Translations under genes and position numbers: made by a program | The notes under the pieces: generated by a model | Database searches by the model: none | Seen by the model: the letters and a program-made list of their open reading frames with translations, nothing else | Told to the model about the DNA's origin: nothing | Assembly: GCF_900106525.1 (NCBI RefSeq) | Contig: NZ_FNOG01000003.1 | Span: 281,676 to 345,675, forward strand | Reading direction: 5' to 3' | Length of the DNA: 64,000 nucleotides | Source: Lysobacter enzymogenes | GTDB taxonomy: Bacteria; Pseudomonadota; Gammaproteobacteria; Xanthomonadales; Xanthomonadaceae | In this document: positions 48,474 to 57,954 of the stretch, one piece after another | Numbering within the stretch: the stretch's first letter is position 1 | Layout of the letters: every line of letters begins with the position of its first letter

Positions 48474-50915
48474 ATGGCAACCGCAGGTAGCATCGTCGTC
48501 GATCTGCTGATGCGCACCGGGTCGTTTTTCACCGACTCGAAGCGCGCCGAGAAGCAGCTGCGCGACCTGGAGAAGGCCGCCTACAACTTCGGGCGCAACA
48601 TCGGCTCGGGCGTCGCGCAGACGGTGGCCGGCTGGGGCGCGGCCTTCCTGTCGATCGACGCGGGCGTGCGCGCTGTCGGCGACGCGATCAAACAGGCAGA
48701 TCGCCTCGACGAGCTGTCGGCAAAGCTGGACATATCGACCGAGAAGCTATCCGGCTGGGCCTACGCCGCGAAGCTGTCGGGTACCGACCTGGAGACGCTG
48801 GACAAGTCGCTGGGCAAGCTGTCTAAGACGATGTCGGCGGCGCTGGATCCCAAGAGCTCGGCGGCGAACCTGTTCAAGGCCCTGGGCGTGGACGTCGTCG
48901 ACGCCGGCGGGAAGCTCCGCGACGTCGAGGCCGTGCTGCCGGACCTCGCCGACAAGTTCGCCGCGATCCAGAACCAGACCCTGAAGTCCGCCCTGGCGAT
49001 GGAGGTCTTCGGCAAGAGCGGCACCGAACTGCTGGAGTTCCTGAGCCGCGGTAGCGCCGGCATCAACAAGCTGGTCGAGGACGCCGCGAAGCTGGGCATC
49101 ATCATCTCGCCCGAGCAGGCCGCGGCCGCGGCGGCGTTCAACGACAAGGTCGACCAGCTCAAGGGGGCGCTGACCGGCTTCACGACCCGGCTCAGCGCCG
49201 AGCTGCTGCCGAACCTCGACGCGCTGCTGGACAAGACGCTGGCGTTCGTACGCGACGGCGACCGGACGGCCGAGATCGCGCACGACATCGGCAACGCCTT
49301 CGAGTTCGTCGCCGGCACGGCCAAGGTGTTCGGCACCGTGCTGGACGTGATCGGCAACAAGATCGAGGGCATCAGCGAGACGCTGTACGGGCTCAACGTC
49401 GCCGCGCGCGGGTTGTTCAGCTTCGACTGGAACAGGTTCTCCGGCGGCCTTGGCGCGGCGCGCGATGGCATCATGCGGCAGCTGGCCGGCCCGGCGCCGG
49501 CGGCGGCGCCCAAGGCGCCCAGCATCCCGATCAACTTCGCGACCCCCGGCGGCGCCGCGCCGGCGAACTTCTTCGCCCGGTCGGAGGCCGAGGTCAAGGC
49601 GCGCGCCGGCGCAGATGCGCTGGAGAAGCGCCTGCAGGCCGCGCTTGCCACGGGCGCCGGTGGCGGCAAGACCGGCAAGACCGACGCGGAGAAGCAGGCC
49701 GAGAAGGTCGAGAAGGCCATTCGCGAGATGACGCGCGCGCAGCGCGACTGGCAGACCGAACTCGACGGCACCGGGAATCCGATCCTCGACGCCTACAACA
49801 AGCGCCTTGACGAGATCACTAGTAAGGCCGAGAAGTTCGCGGCGGACGGCGTGCCGACGGCGAAGATCGACGAGTTCAAGAAGGCGATGACCGGCCTGGC
49901 CGAGAGCATCAAGACCAAAGAGCTCACCGAGTACAAGAATGAGTTCTCGGCCGCGACGGCTGCGATGGCAGCTCAGCTCGATGCCAGTCTTTCCCCTGCG
50001 CTGGCCGAGTACACAGAGCGCGAACGAGAGCTCAACAAGCTTTTGAAAGAACAGAAGATTGACGTCACCCTTTACACGGAAAGGTTGACTGTTCTGTGGG
50101 ACAAGAGGAACGAAGCTTCGATCCAGTTCCGGCGCGATACGCTCTTCGAGATAGAGCTACTCGGCAAGACACGCGAGCAGCAAGAGCTGTTGAACGCTGC
50201 GCGCCACCTCGGCGCCGATGCTTCGACGGAGTATGGCAAGGCCGCGCTCGACGCGCTGGCCGCATACCAATCCCAGCGGGCCGTCGTCGACGACCAGATC
50301 TCTGCGATGGATGGCCTGCGCGATTCCGCGCGCGGCTTCCTGCACGACCTCAAGGCGGGCGAGAACGCTTGGGATGCGCTCGGAAATGCCGTGGACCGGT
50401 TCGCGGATAAGCTGTTCGACTTGGCGGCGGACAACCTGATCGAGCAGTTGTTCGGCCAGAACGGCAGCAGCTCGGGCGGTTCGTCGGGTGGTTCGCTGAG
50501 CAACCTACTCGGCGGGTTCTTCGGTGGCGGCAAGAGCGGCGGTGGTGGTGGAGGCGGATGGCTGTCGTCCCTGTTCGGCGGAGGCAAGTCTTCGGCGCCG
50601 TCGTCGGCGTTCGGCTCGCTGTTCGGCAACAACACGGGCTGGCTGTTCGGGGGCGCCTTCGCTGGCGGCGGCCAGACCATGCCGGACCGCGCCTACCTGG
50701 TCGGGGAACACGGCCCGGAGATGTTCGTGCCGCGCACGGCCGGCGCCGTGCTGCCGGCGGACATGACCCGCACAGCGTTGGGCGGCGGCGGGCGCGCGCC
50801 GGTGATCGTCAACAACAGCCAGCATTACAACGGTCTTCCGGGCCGGCAGACCATGCAGCAGTCGCAGACCGACCTTGCCTTGCAACTGCGCCGCCAAGCG
50901 GGGAGGAATCGCTGA
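48474..50915 (+). CDS. tail tape measure protein
   Basis: This 813-residue protein has a long helical N-terminal half (KADRLDELSAKLDISTEKLSGW-like), hydrophobic stretches at about 35-60 and 270-300, and charged coiled coils at about 390-600. The Gly/Ser-rich segment (about 660-740) and the end GERAYLVGEHGPEMFVPRTAGAVLP-like (read AYLVGEHGPEMFVPRTAG) are hallmarks of tape measures. Its length sets tail length and suggests a moderately short siphovirus tail. Confidence 0.93.
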   Translation: MATAGSIVVDLLMRTGSFFTDSKRAEKQLRDLEKAAYNFGRNIGSGVAQTVAGWGAAFLSIDAGVRAVGDAIKQADRLDELSAKLDISTEKLSGWAYAAKLSGTDLETLDKSLGKLSKTMSAALDPKSSAANLFKALGVDVVDAGGKLRDVEAVLPDLADKFAAIQNQTLKSALAMEVFGKSGTELLEFLSRGSAGINKLVEDAAKLGIIISPEQAAAAAAFNDKVDQLKGALTGFTTRLSAELLPNLDALLDKTLAFVRDGDRTAEIAHDIGNAFEFVAGTAKVFGTVLDVIGNKIEGISETLYGLNVAARGLFSFDWNRFSGGLGAARDGIMRQLAGPAPAAAPKAPSIPINFATPGGAAPANFFARSEAEVKARAGADALEKRLQAALATGAGGGKTGKTDAEKQAEKVEKAIREMTRAQRDWQTELDGTGNPILDAYNKRLDEITSKAEKFAADGVPTAKIDEFKKAMTGLAESIKTKELTEYKNEFSAATAAMAAQLDASLSPALAEYTERERELNKLLKEQKIDVTLYTERLTVLWDKRNEASIQFRRDTLFEIELLGKTREQQELLNAARHLGADASTEYGKAALDALAAYQSQRAVVDDQISAMDGLRDSARGFLHDLKAGENAWDALGNAVDRFADKLFDLAADNLIEQLFGQNGSSSGGSSGGSLSNLLGGFFGGGKSGGGGGGGWLSSLFGGGKSSAPSSAFGSLFGNNTGWLFGGAFAGGGQTMPDRAYLVGEHGPEMFVPRTAGAVLPADMTRTALGGGGRAPVIVNNSQHYNGLPGRQTMQQSQTDLALQLRRQAGRNR

Positions 50916-51496
50916 TGGCCTATATACCGACCAGGTTGTCGAAGTGCGTCGCGTACGGCTTCAGCGGCGGCCCGGAGTACCTGACCGAGATCATCACCCT
51001 CGACAACGGTCGCGAGCAGCGCAACCAGCGGTGGCTCTATCCGCGGCACAAGTACTCAGCCGAGTACCTCAACCTGAGCGTTGAGGCGCAGGAGGAGATT
51101 CTGGCCGCGTTCCACGCCGCGCGCGGCCGCCTGCACGCGTTCCGGTTCAAGGACTGGAACGACTACGCGGCGAAGGCTGAGCCGCTTGCGCCGGCGATCG
51201 GCACGTCCAACCCGGTGCAACTGGTCAAGACCTATGCGCTCGGCGCGCAGGCCACCACGCGCCCGATTCAGGCGCCGGTCTCGGCCGTGGTGCGGCGGGA
51301 TGGCGTCGCGGTTTCTGGCTCGCTGGATCTGCAGACCGGACTGTTCACGCCCGCAGCGCCCTGGGTCGCCGGCGCCTATAACTGGGGCGGCGAGTTCGAC
51401 GTCTGGGTCCGCTTCGACTCGGACTACAACGCTTTCGCCATCGGCGCTCCGAACGCGCGCACCGCCGACGTCACGCTGATCGAGGTTCGGCGCTGA
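50915..51496 (+). CDS. distal tail protein, DUF2460 (GTA-like)
   Basis: This 193-residue protein contains RKYSAEYLNLS-like LYPRHKYSAEYLNLSVEAQEE and the FRFKDWNDY motif, diagnostic of DUF2460, the family of Rhodobacter GTA gp12-like distal tail proteins. GGGAGGA lies before the ATG, which overlaps the tape measure stop. Confidence 0.92.
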   Translation: MAYIPTRLSKCVAYGFSGGPEYLTEIITLDNGREQRNQRWLYPRHKYSAEYLNLSVEAQEEILAAFHAARGRLHAFRFKDWNDYAAKAEPLAPAIGTSNPVQLVKTYALGAQATTRPIQAPVSAVVRRDGVAVSGSLDLQTGLFTPAAPWVAGAYNWGGEFDVWVRFDSDYNAFAIGAPNARTADVTLIEVRR

Positions 51497-51564
51497 CCGG
51501 CTGGCTGGAACCGAAGCCGGGCCGGGTGCACAATCCGTGCTCCACACGGTCGAGAGGTTCGGAT

Positions 51565-51945
51565 ATGGATTTCAGGCGCGTCATCCTGGTAGGCCTAGCG
51601 CTCGCACTGCCGCTTAGCGCGGTGGCGAAACCGGTCTACTTGAAGTGCAAGACGGATTCCAGCGATCCGCCCTTCGACGTTACGGTCGATGAAGAAATCG
51701 GGCGCGTTGTGCATTCGGATCACCCTGTGTACGACAAGGCGGGGTTTACTAGCAGTGAGATCACATACCAGCGCGACATCAGGTTCGGCGGCTCGACGAT
51801 GACGCAGAAGTACGTCATCGATAGGACGAATCTTTCCTATCGGAGTGTGTGGACCATGTGGTCGATACTTCAGAACGGGAAGCCGAAAGAGATAATCGCA
51901 ACTGGCCAATGTGAGATCGCAACACCACCCGAGCGAAAAATCTGA
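51565..51945 (+). CDS. secreted moron-type protein inserted in tail operon
   Basis: This 126-residue protein has a clear signal peptide (MDFRRVILVGLALALPLSAVAKP). The mature part contains DPPFDVTVDEEIGRVVHSD and YVIDRTNLSYRSVW, plus two Cys. Codon use is visibly more AT-rich than in the neighbouring tail genes. It interrupts the DUF2460-DUF2163 pair that is normally contiguous and is followed by a hairpin. This is typical of a lysogenic-conversion moron, possibly periplasmic or secreted. Function is unknown. Confidence 0.75.
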   Translation: MDFRRVILVGLALALPLSAVAKPVYLKCKTDSSDPPFDVTVDEEIGRVVHSDHPVYDKAGFTSSEITYQRDIRFGGSTMTQKYVIDRTNLSYRSVWTMWSILQNGKPKEIIATGQCEIATPPERKI

Positions 51946-51957
51946 GCAGCACCCAAC

Positions 51958-51995
51958 GAAGCCCCGCCCAGTGCGGGGCTTCTGCTTTCTGGAGC
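51958..51995 (+). promoter_or_regulatory. hairpin + TTTCTGGAGC module before DUF2163 gene
   Basis: GAAGCCCCGC-CCAGT-GCGGGGCTTC (51958-51982) ends the moron gene and is followed by TTTCTGGAGC (51986-51995) four bases before the ATG at 52000. Confidence 0.85.
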
Positions 51996-51999
51996 CCCA

Positions 52000-52914
52000 A
52001 TGAAGTCGATTCCTCTCGCGCTGCGCAATCACCTCGCGCAGGACACCACGTCGTGGACGTTCCTGATGAAGGTCGTGTGCAAGGATGGCACCGTCTTTGG
52101 GTTCACCACGCTGGACGCCGACGTGACGCACGACGACGGCGGCGGCGATCTCGTCTATCGCGCCGACCAGGGCTTCACGCCGCAGCGCCTGCAAGCCACG
52201 GCAGACCTCGGCGTCGACAACACCGACCTGCAGGGCTGGTACTCGGACACCGGCATCAGCGAGGCGCGCATCCGCGCCGGCCTGTTCGACTTCGCGCGCG
52301 TCTGGGTCTACCGCGTGAACTTCATGGACCTGAGCCAGGGACACGAGATCGTCGCCGCCGGCACGCTGGGCGAGTCCAAGTACAGCGATACCGGATGGGT
52401 GACGGAGTTCCGCAGCCTCAGCCAGCAGCTGAAGCAACCGCTCGCCCAGCTCTACTCGCTGACGTGCCGCGCGCGGTTCGGTTCCAAGCCCATCGGAACG
52501 CCGGGCGCGAGCATCACCGAGCGCAAGCCCTGCAACAAGGACATCGTCTGGTCGCCGGGCACCGTGACCGCGGTGGGCGCAGAGCCGGATCGGTTGTTCA
52601 GCGACAGCGGCCGCGGTGAACCGGACGGCTTCTACAAGCCCGGCGTCGTCGAGTGGCTGACCGGGCAGAACGCCGGCGCGCAGGTCGAGGTGGTCGCGTT
52701 CGCCGCCGATCAGTTCGAGCTGCTGCTGCCGACGCCGTACCCCATCGAGGCCGGCGACACCTACCGCGTGCGCCAGGACTGCGACAAGACCTTCGCCATG
52801 TGCAAGACGAGGCACAACAACACGTTGAACAACCGGAGCGAGCACCTGACGCCGGTCGCCGACGCCGCATCCGTCCAGACCCCGGGAGCCAACATCGACA
52901 GGAGCGGCACATGA
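52000..52914 (+). CDS. DUF2163/BR0599-like tail protein
   Basis: This 304-residue protein has an N-terminal DUF2163 part (LRNHLAQDTTSWTFLMKVVCKDGTVFGFT, GFTPQRLQATADLGVDN). The C-terminal BR0599-type part has the Cys-rich YRVRQDCDKTFAMCKTRHNN. It corresponds to GTA gp13, a hub or iron-sulfur-like tail-tip component. AA it overlaps the NlpC gene by 4 bases. Confidence 0.92.
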   Translation: MKSIPLALRNHLAQDTTSWTFLMKVVCKDGTVFGFTTLDADVTHDDGGGDLVYRADQGFTPQRLQATADLGVDNTDLQGWYSDTGISEARIRAGLFDFARVWVYRVNFMDLSQGHEIVAAGTLGESKYSDTGWVTEFRSLSQQLKQPLAQLYSLTCRARFGSKPIGTPGASITERKPCNKDIVWSPGTVTAVGAEPDRLFSDSGRGEPDGFYKPGVVEWLTGQNAGAQVEVVAFAADQFELLLPTPYPIEAGDTYRVRQDCDKTFAMCKTRHNNTLNNRSEHLTPVADAASVQTPGANIDRSGT

Positions 52915-53315
52915 CCGGATTGCACGAGGCGGCGCGCGCCTATCTCCGATCCCCGTTCCTGCATCAAGGCCGCTCCGGTAGCGGCCTTGATTGCGTTGGG
53001 CTGCTGGTGCTGGCGCTGAAGGACTGTGGCCGCGCCGTCGACGACGTCACCAGCTACGGCCGCGACCCGCACCGCGGGCTGCTCGAGGCGCGCCTGGTCG
53101 ACGAGTTCGGCCCGGCGATCGCGCTCGACGACCTGCAGCCCGGCGACGTCGTCGCGATCGACTTCGCCGGCGCGGTGCGCCACGTCGCCATCGTCGGCGA
53201 CTACGTGCATGGCGGCGTCTCGCTGATCCACACGGACGAGTCGCTGGGCGAGGTGATCGAACATCGGATCGACGCGAAGTGGGCGCGTCGCATCAAAGGG
53301 GCTTGGCGTCCATGA
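52911..53315 (+). CDS. NlpC/P60 tail-tip peptidase
   Basis: This 134-residue protein has the catalytic Cys in GSGLDCVGLL (Cys28) and His in AGAVRHVAIVG (His91), the pattern of GTA gp14-type tail peptidases. It probably cleaves peptidoglycan locally during DNA entry. It is coupled to both neighbouring tail genes. Confidence 0.9.
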   Translation: MTGLHEAARAYLRSPFLHQGRSGSGLDCVGLLVLALKDCGRAVDDVTSYGRDPHRGLLEARLVDEFGPAIALDDLQPGDVVAIDFAGAVRHVAIVGDYVHGGVSLIHTDESLGEVIEHRIDAKWARRIKGAWRP

Positions 53316-56300
53316 GCGGCTCGACTGTAGGCGGCATTGCCGGCGGCATCATCGGCGCGTTCTTCGGCGCGCCCCAACTCGGCTTCATGATCGGCTCGAT
53401 CATTGGCGGCTACGTCGATCCCGACAAGGTCTATGGGCCGCGACTCACCGATGCGCAGACGCAGACGAGCACGGTCGGCATACCCATCCCCTTTGGCTAC
53501 GGCACGTTCGCGAACAAAGGGAACATCATCTGGTCTAGCGACCTGCGCGAGCGGAGGAAGAAAAGCGGCGGCAAGGGCGGCCCGCAGACGATCACCTATC
53601 AATATCTGCGCGACTACGCCATCGGCATTTGCGAGGGACCGATCAAGGCGATCAAGACGATCAAGCGCAACGGCAAAGTCGTCTACGAGGTCAGCGCCAA
53701 CGCCGCGGGCGAGTACACCGGCGACCCCTCCACGCTGCTGAGCCAGTCGGCGAAGTTCCTGCGCAAGTGCACGATTTACAAGGGCGACGAGGCGCAGATG
53801 CCCGATCCGACGATCGAGTCCAGCGTCGGCGCCGGCAACGTGTCGCCGTTCCGCGGCCTGGCCTACATCGTCGTCAAGGACGACGACCTGACCGACTTCC
53901 GCGGCGCGGTCCCGCAGTACGAATTCACCGTGGTGATGGCCGGCGATCTGGACGACGAGGTCGTGCAGGTGATCGCGCCGGGCAGGCTCTCGGAGTTCGT
54001 GGATCGCGACTGGCCGCTGGGCGACGATGTCACCCAGTACACCTACACGCATTACAGTTACCTGCACTCTTCAGGCGTGGATTGCAACAGCCTGGAAGAG
54101 GCGCTCGACCTGTTCCGCTCGGACAGCCGAAACCCGATCTACCTCGGCTACTCGTTCACGTCGCCGGCCGGATTCTTCATCGGCCTGGGCCTGGACGTTA
54201 GCCCGACGGGGGTGAGCAACTTCAACTCGCAGCCCAGCGTGGTGAATTCCGAATCGCTGGTGCTCGTCTATAACGACTTCCAGGCCGACAACTTCAGTAA
54301 CGGCGTTATCGGATTCTCGTGGTGTCCGACGACCAGCCTCACCAAGTCGGCGCAGAACCGACAGGGCATCTACGCGAAGCAGATGCTGAGTAGCCCGGGG
54401 CTGCCGTGGGTGCTTTCGGAGACCTGCACCTACGGCGTCTACGCGTTGTTCCCACTGTTCGTTCGCGTTCGAAGGAAGCGGATCGCGCCGCGAAGCCCGC
54501 CCGACAATGGCGTCCTGATCCCGGACGCGCCGGGGTACTACGTGCTGCCCGACGGGACGGTCGAGCCGGTGCGGACCTACACGGAAGAGGCCGGCACGTT
54601 CAAGGTCATCGCGACGCCATCTGTGACCGATGGTCAATACACCCGATTCGAGACGGGTCCCATCGTCGAGAGCACGGACCCGAACTACAACAATGCGGCC
54701 TTCTGGACGAACGCCTACGCAGCGGCGGTCGTAGCCGGCGCGGTGCCGGCGGGATGGACGTACAACGTCGATTACCCGGCCTTCGTGCCCAGCGCATTCG
54801 CGGGCGTGGCCGAGCCTGTCGAGACGATTGATCGGCACCGCGTGCCGCTCAGCGAGGTCGTATCGGACCTGTGCTTGCGGTGCGGGCTCGGCAGCGCGCA
54901 GATCGACGTCGCGCAGTTGACCGACCTGCTCGACGGCTACGTGGTGGCCACAGTCGGCGGCGCCGATGCGTTCATCACACCGCTGAGCCAGGCCTATTTC
55001 TTCGACCCGGCCGAATGGGATGCGAAGCTGCGTTTCGTCAAGCGGGGCGGCGGCGCGGTGTTCGCGCTTAATGCGGATGACCTGGTCGAGCGCGACGGGC
55101 CGACGATCGAGCAAGAGCGCATCCAGGAAGCGGAGCTGCTGCGCAAGGTGACGGTCTCCTACGTCGACCCTGCCGCCGGCTTCGCGCCGTCGACGCAGGC
55201 GGCCGAGCGCACCGTGGTGACGGTCGAGGCGAAGGGCGAATCGGGCGTCGAGATCCCGGTGGCTATGACCTCGGACGATGCGGCGCGGCTCGCGGAGAAG
55301 CGGATGAAGGTGGCGTGGGGCGAAACCGAGAAGTTCGAGCTAAGCCTGCCGTACCGCTTCTCGTACCTGACCCCGACCGACGTCGGTTTCCTGACCGACA
55401 AGAAGGGGAAGGTTCACCGCGTCCGTATCATGGAAGACCAGGAGGACTCCGGGATCAAGCTTGAGCAGCTGGCGAAGGACTCGCAGTCGGCCTACGGCTC
55501 CAACGCCGTCGGCGTGTCCCCGAAGCCGCCGGTTCTGACCGCGCCGGGCCTGATCGGCCCAACCACCTTCGAGCCGATCAACGGGCCGGTGATGCGGGAC
55601 CAGGACGACGCGCTTGGCCTGTACCTGGCCGCGCGTGGCTCCCTTGCCGGATGGGCGGGCTGCTCGATCCTGATGAGCACCGACGGCGGCGCGACGAGCA
55701 CAGTGGTGGCCGAGATCGTCGACCCCGCCGTGATCGGGCACACCATGACGTCGCTGGCCGCCACGGTCCCGAACTACCGTGCCGAGCAGACCCTGACCGT
55801 GTACCTGCCCGAAGCGCCGGCGTCGGTGGACTACCTGCAGCTCCTGCAGTTCCAGAACCGGGCGTTCCTCGGCGACGAGGTCATCCAGTACGAGACGGTG
55901 ACGGCGCTGGGCGACAACCTCTACCGCCTCGGCGGGCTGCTGCGCGGCAAGTACGGCACCGCGCCGGCGGCACACGCCGCGGGCGCGCGGTTCGTGCTGT
56001 TCGACGAGTCGGTGGTCTTCGTGCAGGCGCAGACCTGGCTGCTCGGCCAGACCATCCTGTTCAAGGCGGTCTCGAACGGCACTTCCGCCGACGCCTACAC
56101 CTGGCAGCCCTTCACCTTCTCGCCGGGGCGGTCGCAGACCGAGTGGGCGCCGCGCGGCGTGCGCGCGCAGATCAGCGGCAGTGACATCGCCGTGGACTGG
56201 GTTGGCCGGCGCCGGCTGGGCTCCACGCGGCGTTCTGTGCACTCCCAGCACTTCCGCGGTTACCGCGTCACGTACACGAACAGCGGCGGCGTCATCGCGA

Positions 56301-56431
56301 CCCATGACGTTCTGACGCTGTCGGACAAGCTCGTCGGCGGCGTCGCGATGACACGCCCGATCACCATCACCGTAAGCGGCCTGAACGCCATCACCGGCGC
56401 CGGCCCTGCCAGCGAGGCTATCTCGATATGA
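53312..56431 (+). CDS. tail tip / host-specificity protein
   Basis: This 1039-residue protein has a Gly-rich hydrophobic N-terminus (GGIAGGIIGAFFGAPQLGFMIGSIIGGYVDPD). The hub part contains GIPIPFGYGTFANKGNIIWSSDLRE and YLRDYAIGICEGPIKAI. A central phage-tail-3-like domain follows (about 600-750), and a C-terminal region contains RLGGLLRGKYGT and an FN3-like segment. It plays the role of lambda J or GTA gp15 in host contact and channel formation. Confidence 0.9.
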   Translation: MSGSTVGGIAGGIIGAFFGAPQLGFMIGSIIGGYVDPDKVYGPRLTDAQTQTSTVGIPIPFGYGTFANKGNIIWSSDLRERRKKSGGKGGPQTITYQYLRDYAIGICEGPIKAIKTIKRNGKVVYEVSANAAGEYTGDPSTLLSQSAKFLRKCTIYKGDEAQMPDPTIESSVGAGNVSPFRGLAYIVVKDDDLTDFRGAVPQYEFTVVMAGDLDDEVVQVIAPGRLSEFVDRDWPLGDDVTQYTYTHYSYLHSSGVDCNSLEEALDLFRSDSRNPIYLGYSFTSPAGFFIGLGLDVSPTGVSNFNSQPSVVNSESLVLVYNDFQADNFSNGVIGFSWCPTTSLTKSAQNRQGIYAKQMLSSPGLPWVLSETCTYGVYALFPLFVRVRRKRIAPRSPPDNGVLIPDAPGYYVLPDGTVEPVRTYTEEAGTFKVIATPSVTDGQYTRFETGPIVESTDPNYNNAAFWTNAYAAAVVAGAVPAGWTYNVDYPAFVPSAFAGVAEPVETIDRHRVPLSEVVSDLCLRCGLGSAQIDVAQLTDLLDGYVVATVGGADAFITPLSQAYFFDPAEWDAKLRFVKRGGGAVFALNADDLVERDGPTIEQERIQEAELLRKVTVSYVDPAAGFAPSTQAAERTVVTVEAKGESGVEIPVAMTSDDAARLAEKRMKVAWGETEKFELSLPYRFSYLTPTDVGFLTDKKGKVHRVRIMEDQEDSGIKLEQLAKDSQSAYGSNAVGVSPKPPVLTAPGLIGPTTFEPINGPVMRDQDDALGLYLAARGSLAGWAGCSILMSTDGGATSTVVAEIVDPAVIGHTMTSLAATVPNYRAEQTLTVYLPEAPASVDYLQLLQFQNRAFLGDEVIQYETVTALGDNLYRLGGLLRGKYGTAPAAHAAGARFVLFDESVVFVQAQTWLLGQTILFKAVSNGTSADAYTWQPFTFSPGRSQTEWAPRGVRAQISGSDIAVDWVGRRRLGSTRRSVHSQHFRGYRVTYTNSGGVIATHDVLTLSDKLVGGVAMTRPITITVSGLNAITGAGPASEAISI

Positions 56432-57099
56432 CCCTGCCCCTCACCTTCGTGCCCCAGGGCGCCGCTGAGATCGAAGACCCGATCAACCGCTCCCTGCAGA
56501 TAATCGCCGCGCTGTGCCAGGCCGGCGCCGTGGCGCTGACCAACACGCCGCCGACCACGACGCTGACGGACGTCGGCAAGGTCTGGATCGTCGGCACGGT
56601 GCCAACCGGCTTGTGGGCCGGCCAGGCGAACACGATCGCGCTGTGCACCGCGGCGAACGTCTGGCAGCACCTGGTGCCGGGCGAGGGCTGGATGGTCCGC
56701 GACCTGGCCGCGCACACCTACCGCTACTTCGACGGCGCCGCCTGGCAGGTCTTCAGCAGCGGCAGCGGCTCGACGCGCGACGCCGTCAGCGCGCTCGGCA
56801 CCAGCGGATCCGTCGCCGTCGACATCGCGCTCGGCGACTACTTCACGCTGGCGCTGACCGGCAACGTCACCGCCCTGACCTTCTCGAACCTGCCGGCCGT
56901 CGGCAAGGGGGCCTCGATCATGGTCAAGATCACGCAGGACTCGACGGCGCGCACGCTGGCGTGGCCTTCGTCGTTCAAGTGGGCGGCCGGTGTGGTGCCT
57001 GCCATCTCGACCGCCTCCGGCGCGGTGGACCTGCTGGCGATCTCGACCTTCGATCAGGGCACGACCTGGCAGGCCACCCTCGCGAAGGGGTTCGCATGA
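56428..57099 (+). CDS. DUF2793-like tail fibre protein
   Basis: This 223-residue protein has an N-terminal part (VALTNTPPTTTLTDVGKVWIVG, LWAGQANTIALC, EGWMVRDLAAHTYRYFDG) of DUF2793 type, found in phage and GTA fibres. A strand-rich C-terminal domain (LTGNVTALTFSNLPAVGKG) is common in fibre tips. ATGA overlap with the tip protein gene. Confidence 0.85.
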   Translation: MTLPLTFVPQGAAEIEDPINRSLQIIAALCQAGAVALTNTPPTTTLTDVGKVWIVGTVPTGLWAGQANTIALCTAANVWQHLVPGEGWMVRDLAAHTYRYFDGAAWQVFSSGSGSTRDAVSALGTSGSVAVDIALGDYFTLALTGNVTALTFSNLPAVGKGASIMVKITQDSTARTLAWPSSFKWAAGVVPAISTASGAVDLLAISTFDQGTTWQATLAKGFA

Positions 57100-57899
57100 G
57101 CGGCCGAGTGGGGCACCGCGGCCTGCTGCTGGCCGCCGGCGGTCCAGGCCCGGCCGCCTACAACCCGGCGGGCTGGTACGACGCCGACGACCTCACGACG
57201 CTGTTCCAGGACACCGCGGGCACTGTGCCGGTTACCGCGGACGGCCAGAGCGTCGCGCGCTGGAACGACAAATCAGGGAACGGCCGACACTGGACGCAGG
57301 CGACCGCGGCGAACCGGCCGACCTACCGAACCTTGGGCGGCAAGTCCTGGTTGGAGTTCGACGGCGTGAACGACTGGATGGTCGGCGCCACCGGGATGCT
57401 GGCGTTGGCGAACGTCGCCGTTTTCGCCGGAATCCGCTGCATCGCGGGCGGGACCGATTTCGGGACGGTCATCGGCCACGGCCAGGCCGCGACCCACGTG
57501 TCCCCGTTCTATCGGTGGTCGTTGCAGACGCGAAACACCAGCGGGTTCACGATCTCGTTCCACAGCAACGGCACCCGGTTCGACAATAATCCGGCCGCGG
57601 CGGCGGCGGGGAACGATGTTGCGGTCACGATCGGCTACGCGAGCTTCTGGAATGCTGCGGCCAGCAACCAAGCGCGGAACTTCGTGCGGATCAATCGCGC
57701 GACGTACAGCACGGGCAGCACTGGCGCGGTGCCGATCACCTACCCGAACAGCAACCCGAGCTCGTTGGGGGCCCAGGTCGACGGTGGCGGCGACCGATTC
57801 AAGGGGCGGGTCTACTCGATCCTGGTGGCCGGCGCACCAGTCACGGCTCAAGACTGGATCGACAACTGGGAAAGCTGGATCGTCGGCAAGATGCCCTGA
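57096..57899 (+). CDS. tail fibre/adhesin with concanavalin-like domain
   Basis: This 267-residue protein contains PAGWYDADDLTTLFQDTAGT and VARWNDKSGNGRHWTQATAANRP, then KSWLEFDGVNDWMVG. It is a LamG/concanavalin-type jelly roll often found at the ends of tail fibres, binding surface glycans. It is the most distal fibre gene and a likely host-range determinant. Confidence 0.8.
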   Translation: MSGRVGHRGLLLAAGGPGPAAYNPAGWYDADDLTTLFQDTAGTVPVTADGQSVARWNDKSGNGRHWTQATAANRPTYRTLGGKSWLEFDGVNDWMVGATGMLALANVAVFAGIRCIAGGTDFGTVIGHGQAATHVSPFYRWSLQTRNTSGFTISFHSNGTRFDNNPAAAAAGNDVAVTIGYASFWNAAASNQARNFVRINRATYSTGSTGAVPITYPNSNPSSLGAQVDGGGDRFKGRVYSILVAGAPVTAQDWIDNWESWIVGKMP

Positions 57900-57954
57900 A
57901 GCGTTCAGCGCCGGCGCGCCGCCAGTCTCACTCTGGGCGACGGGCGCGCCTACG

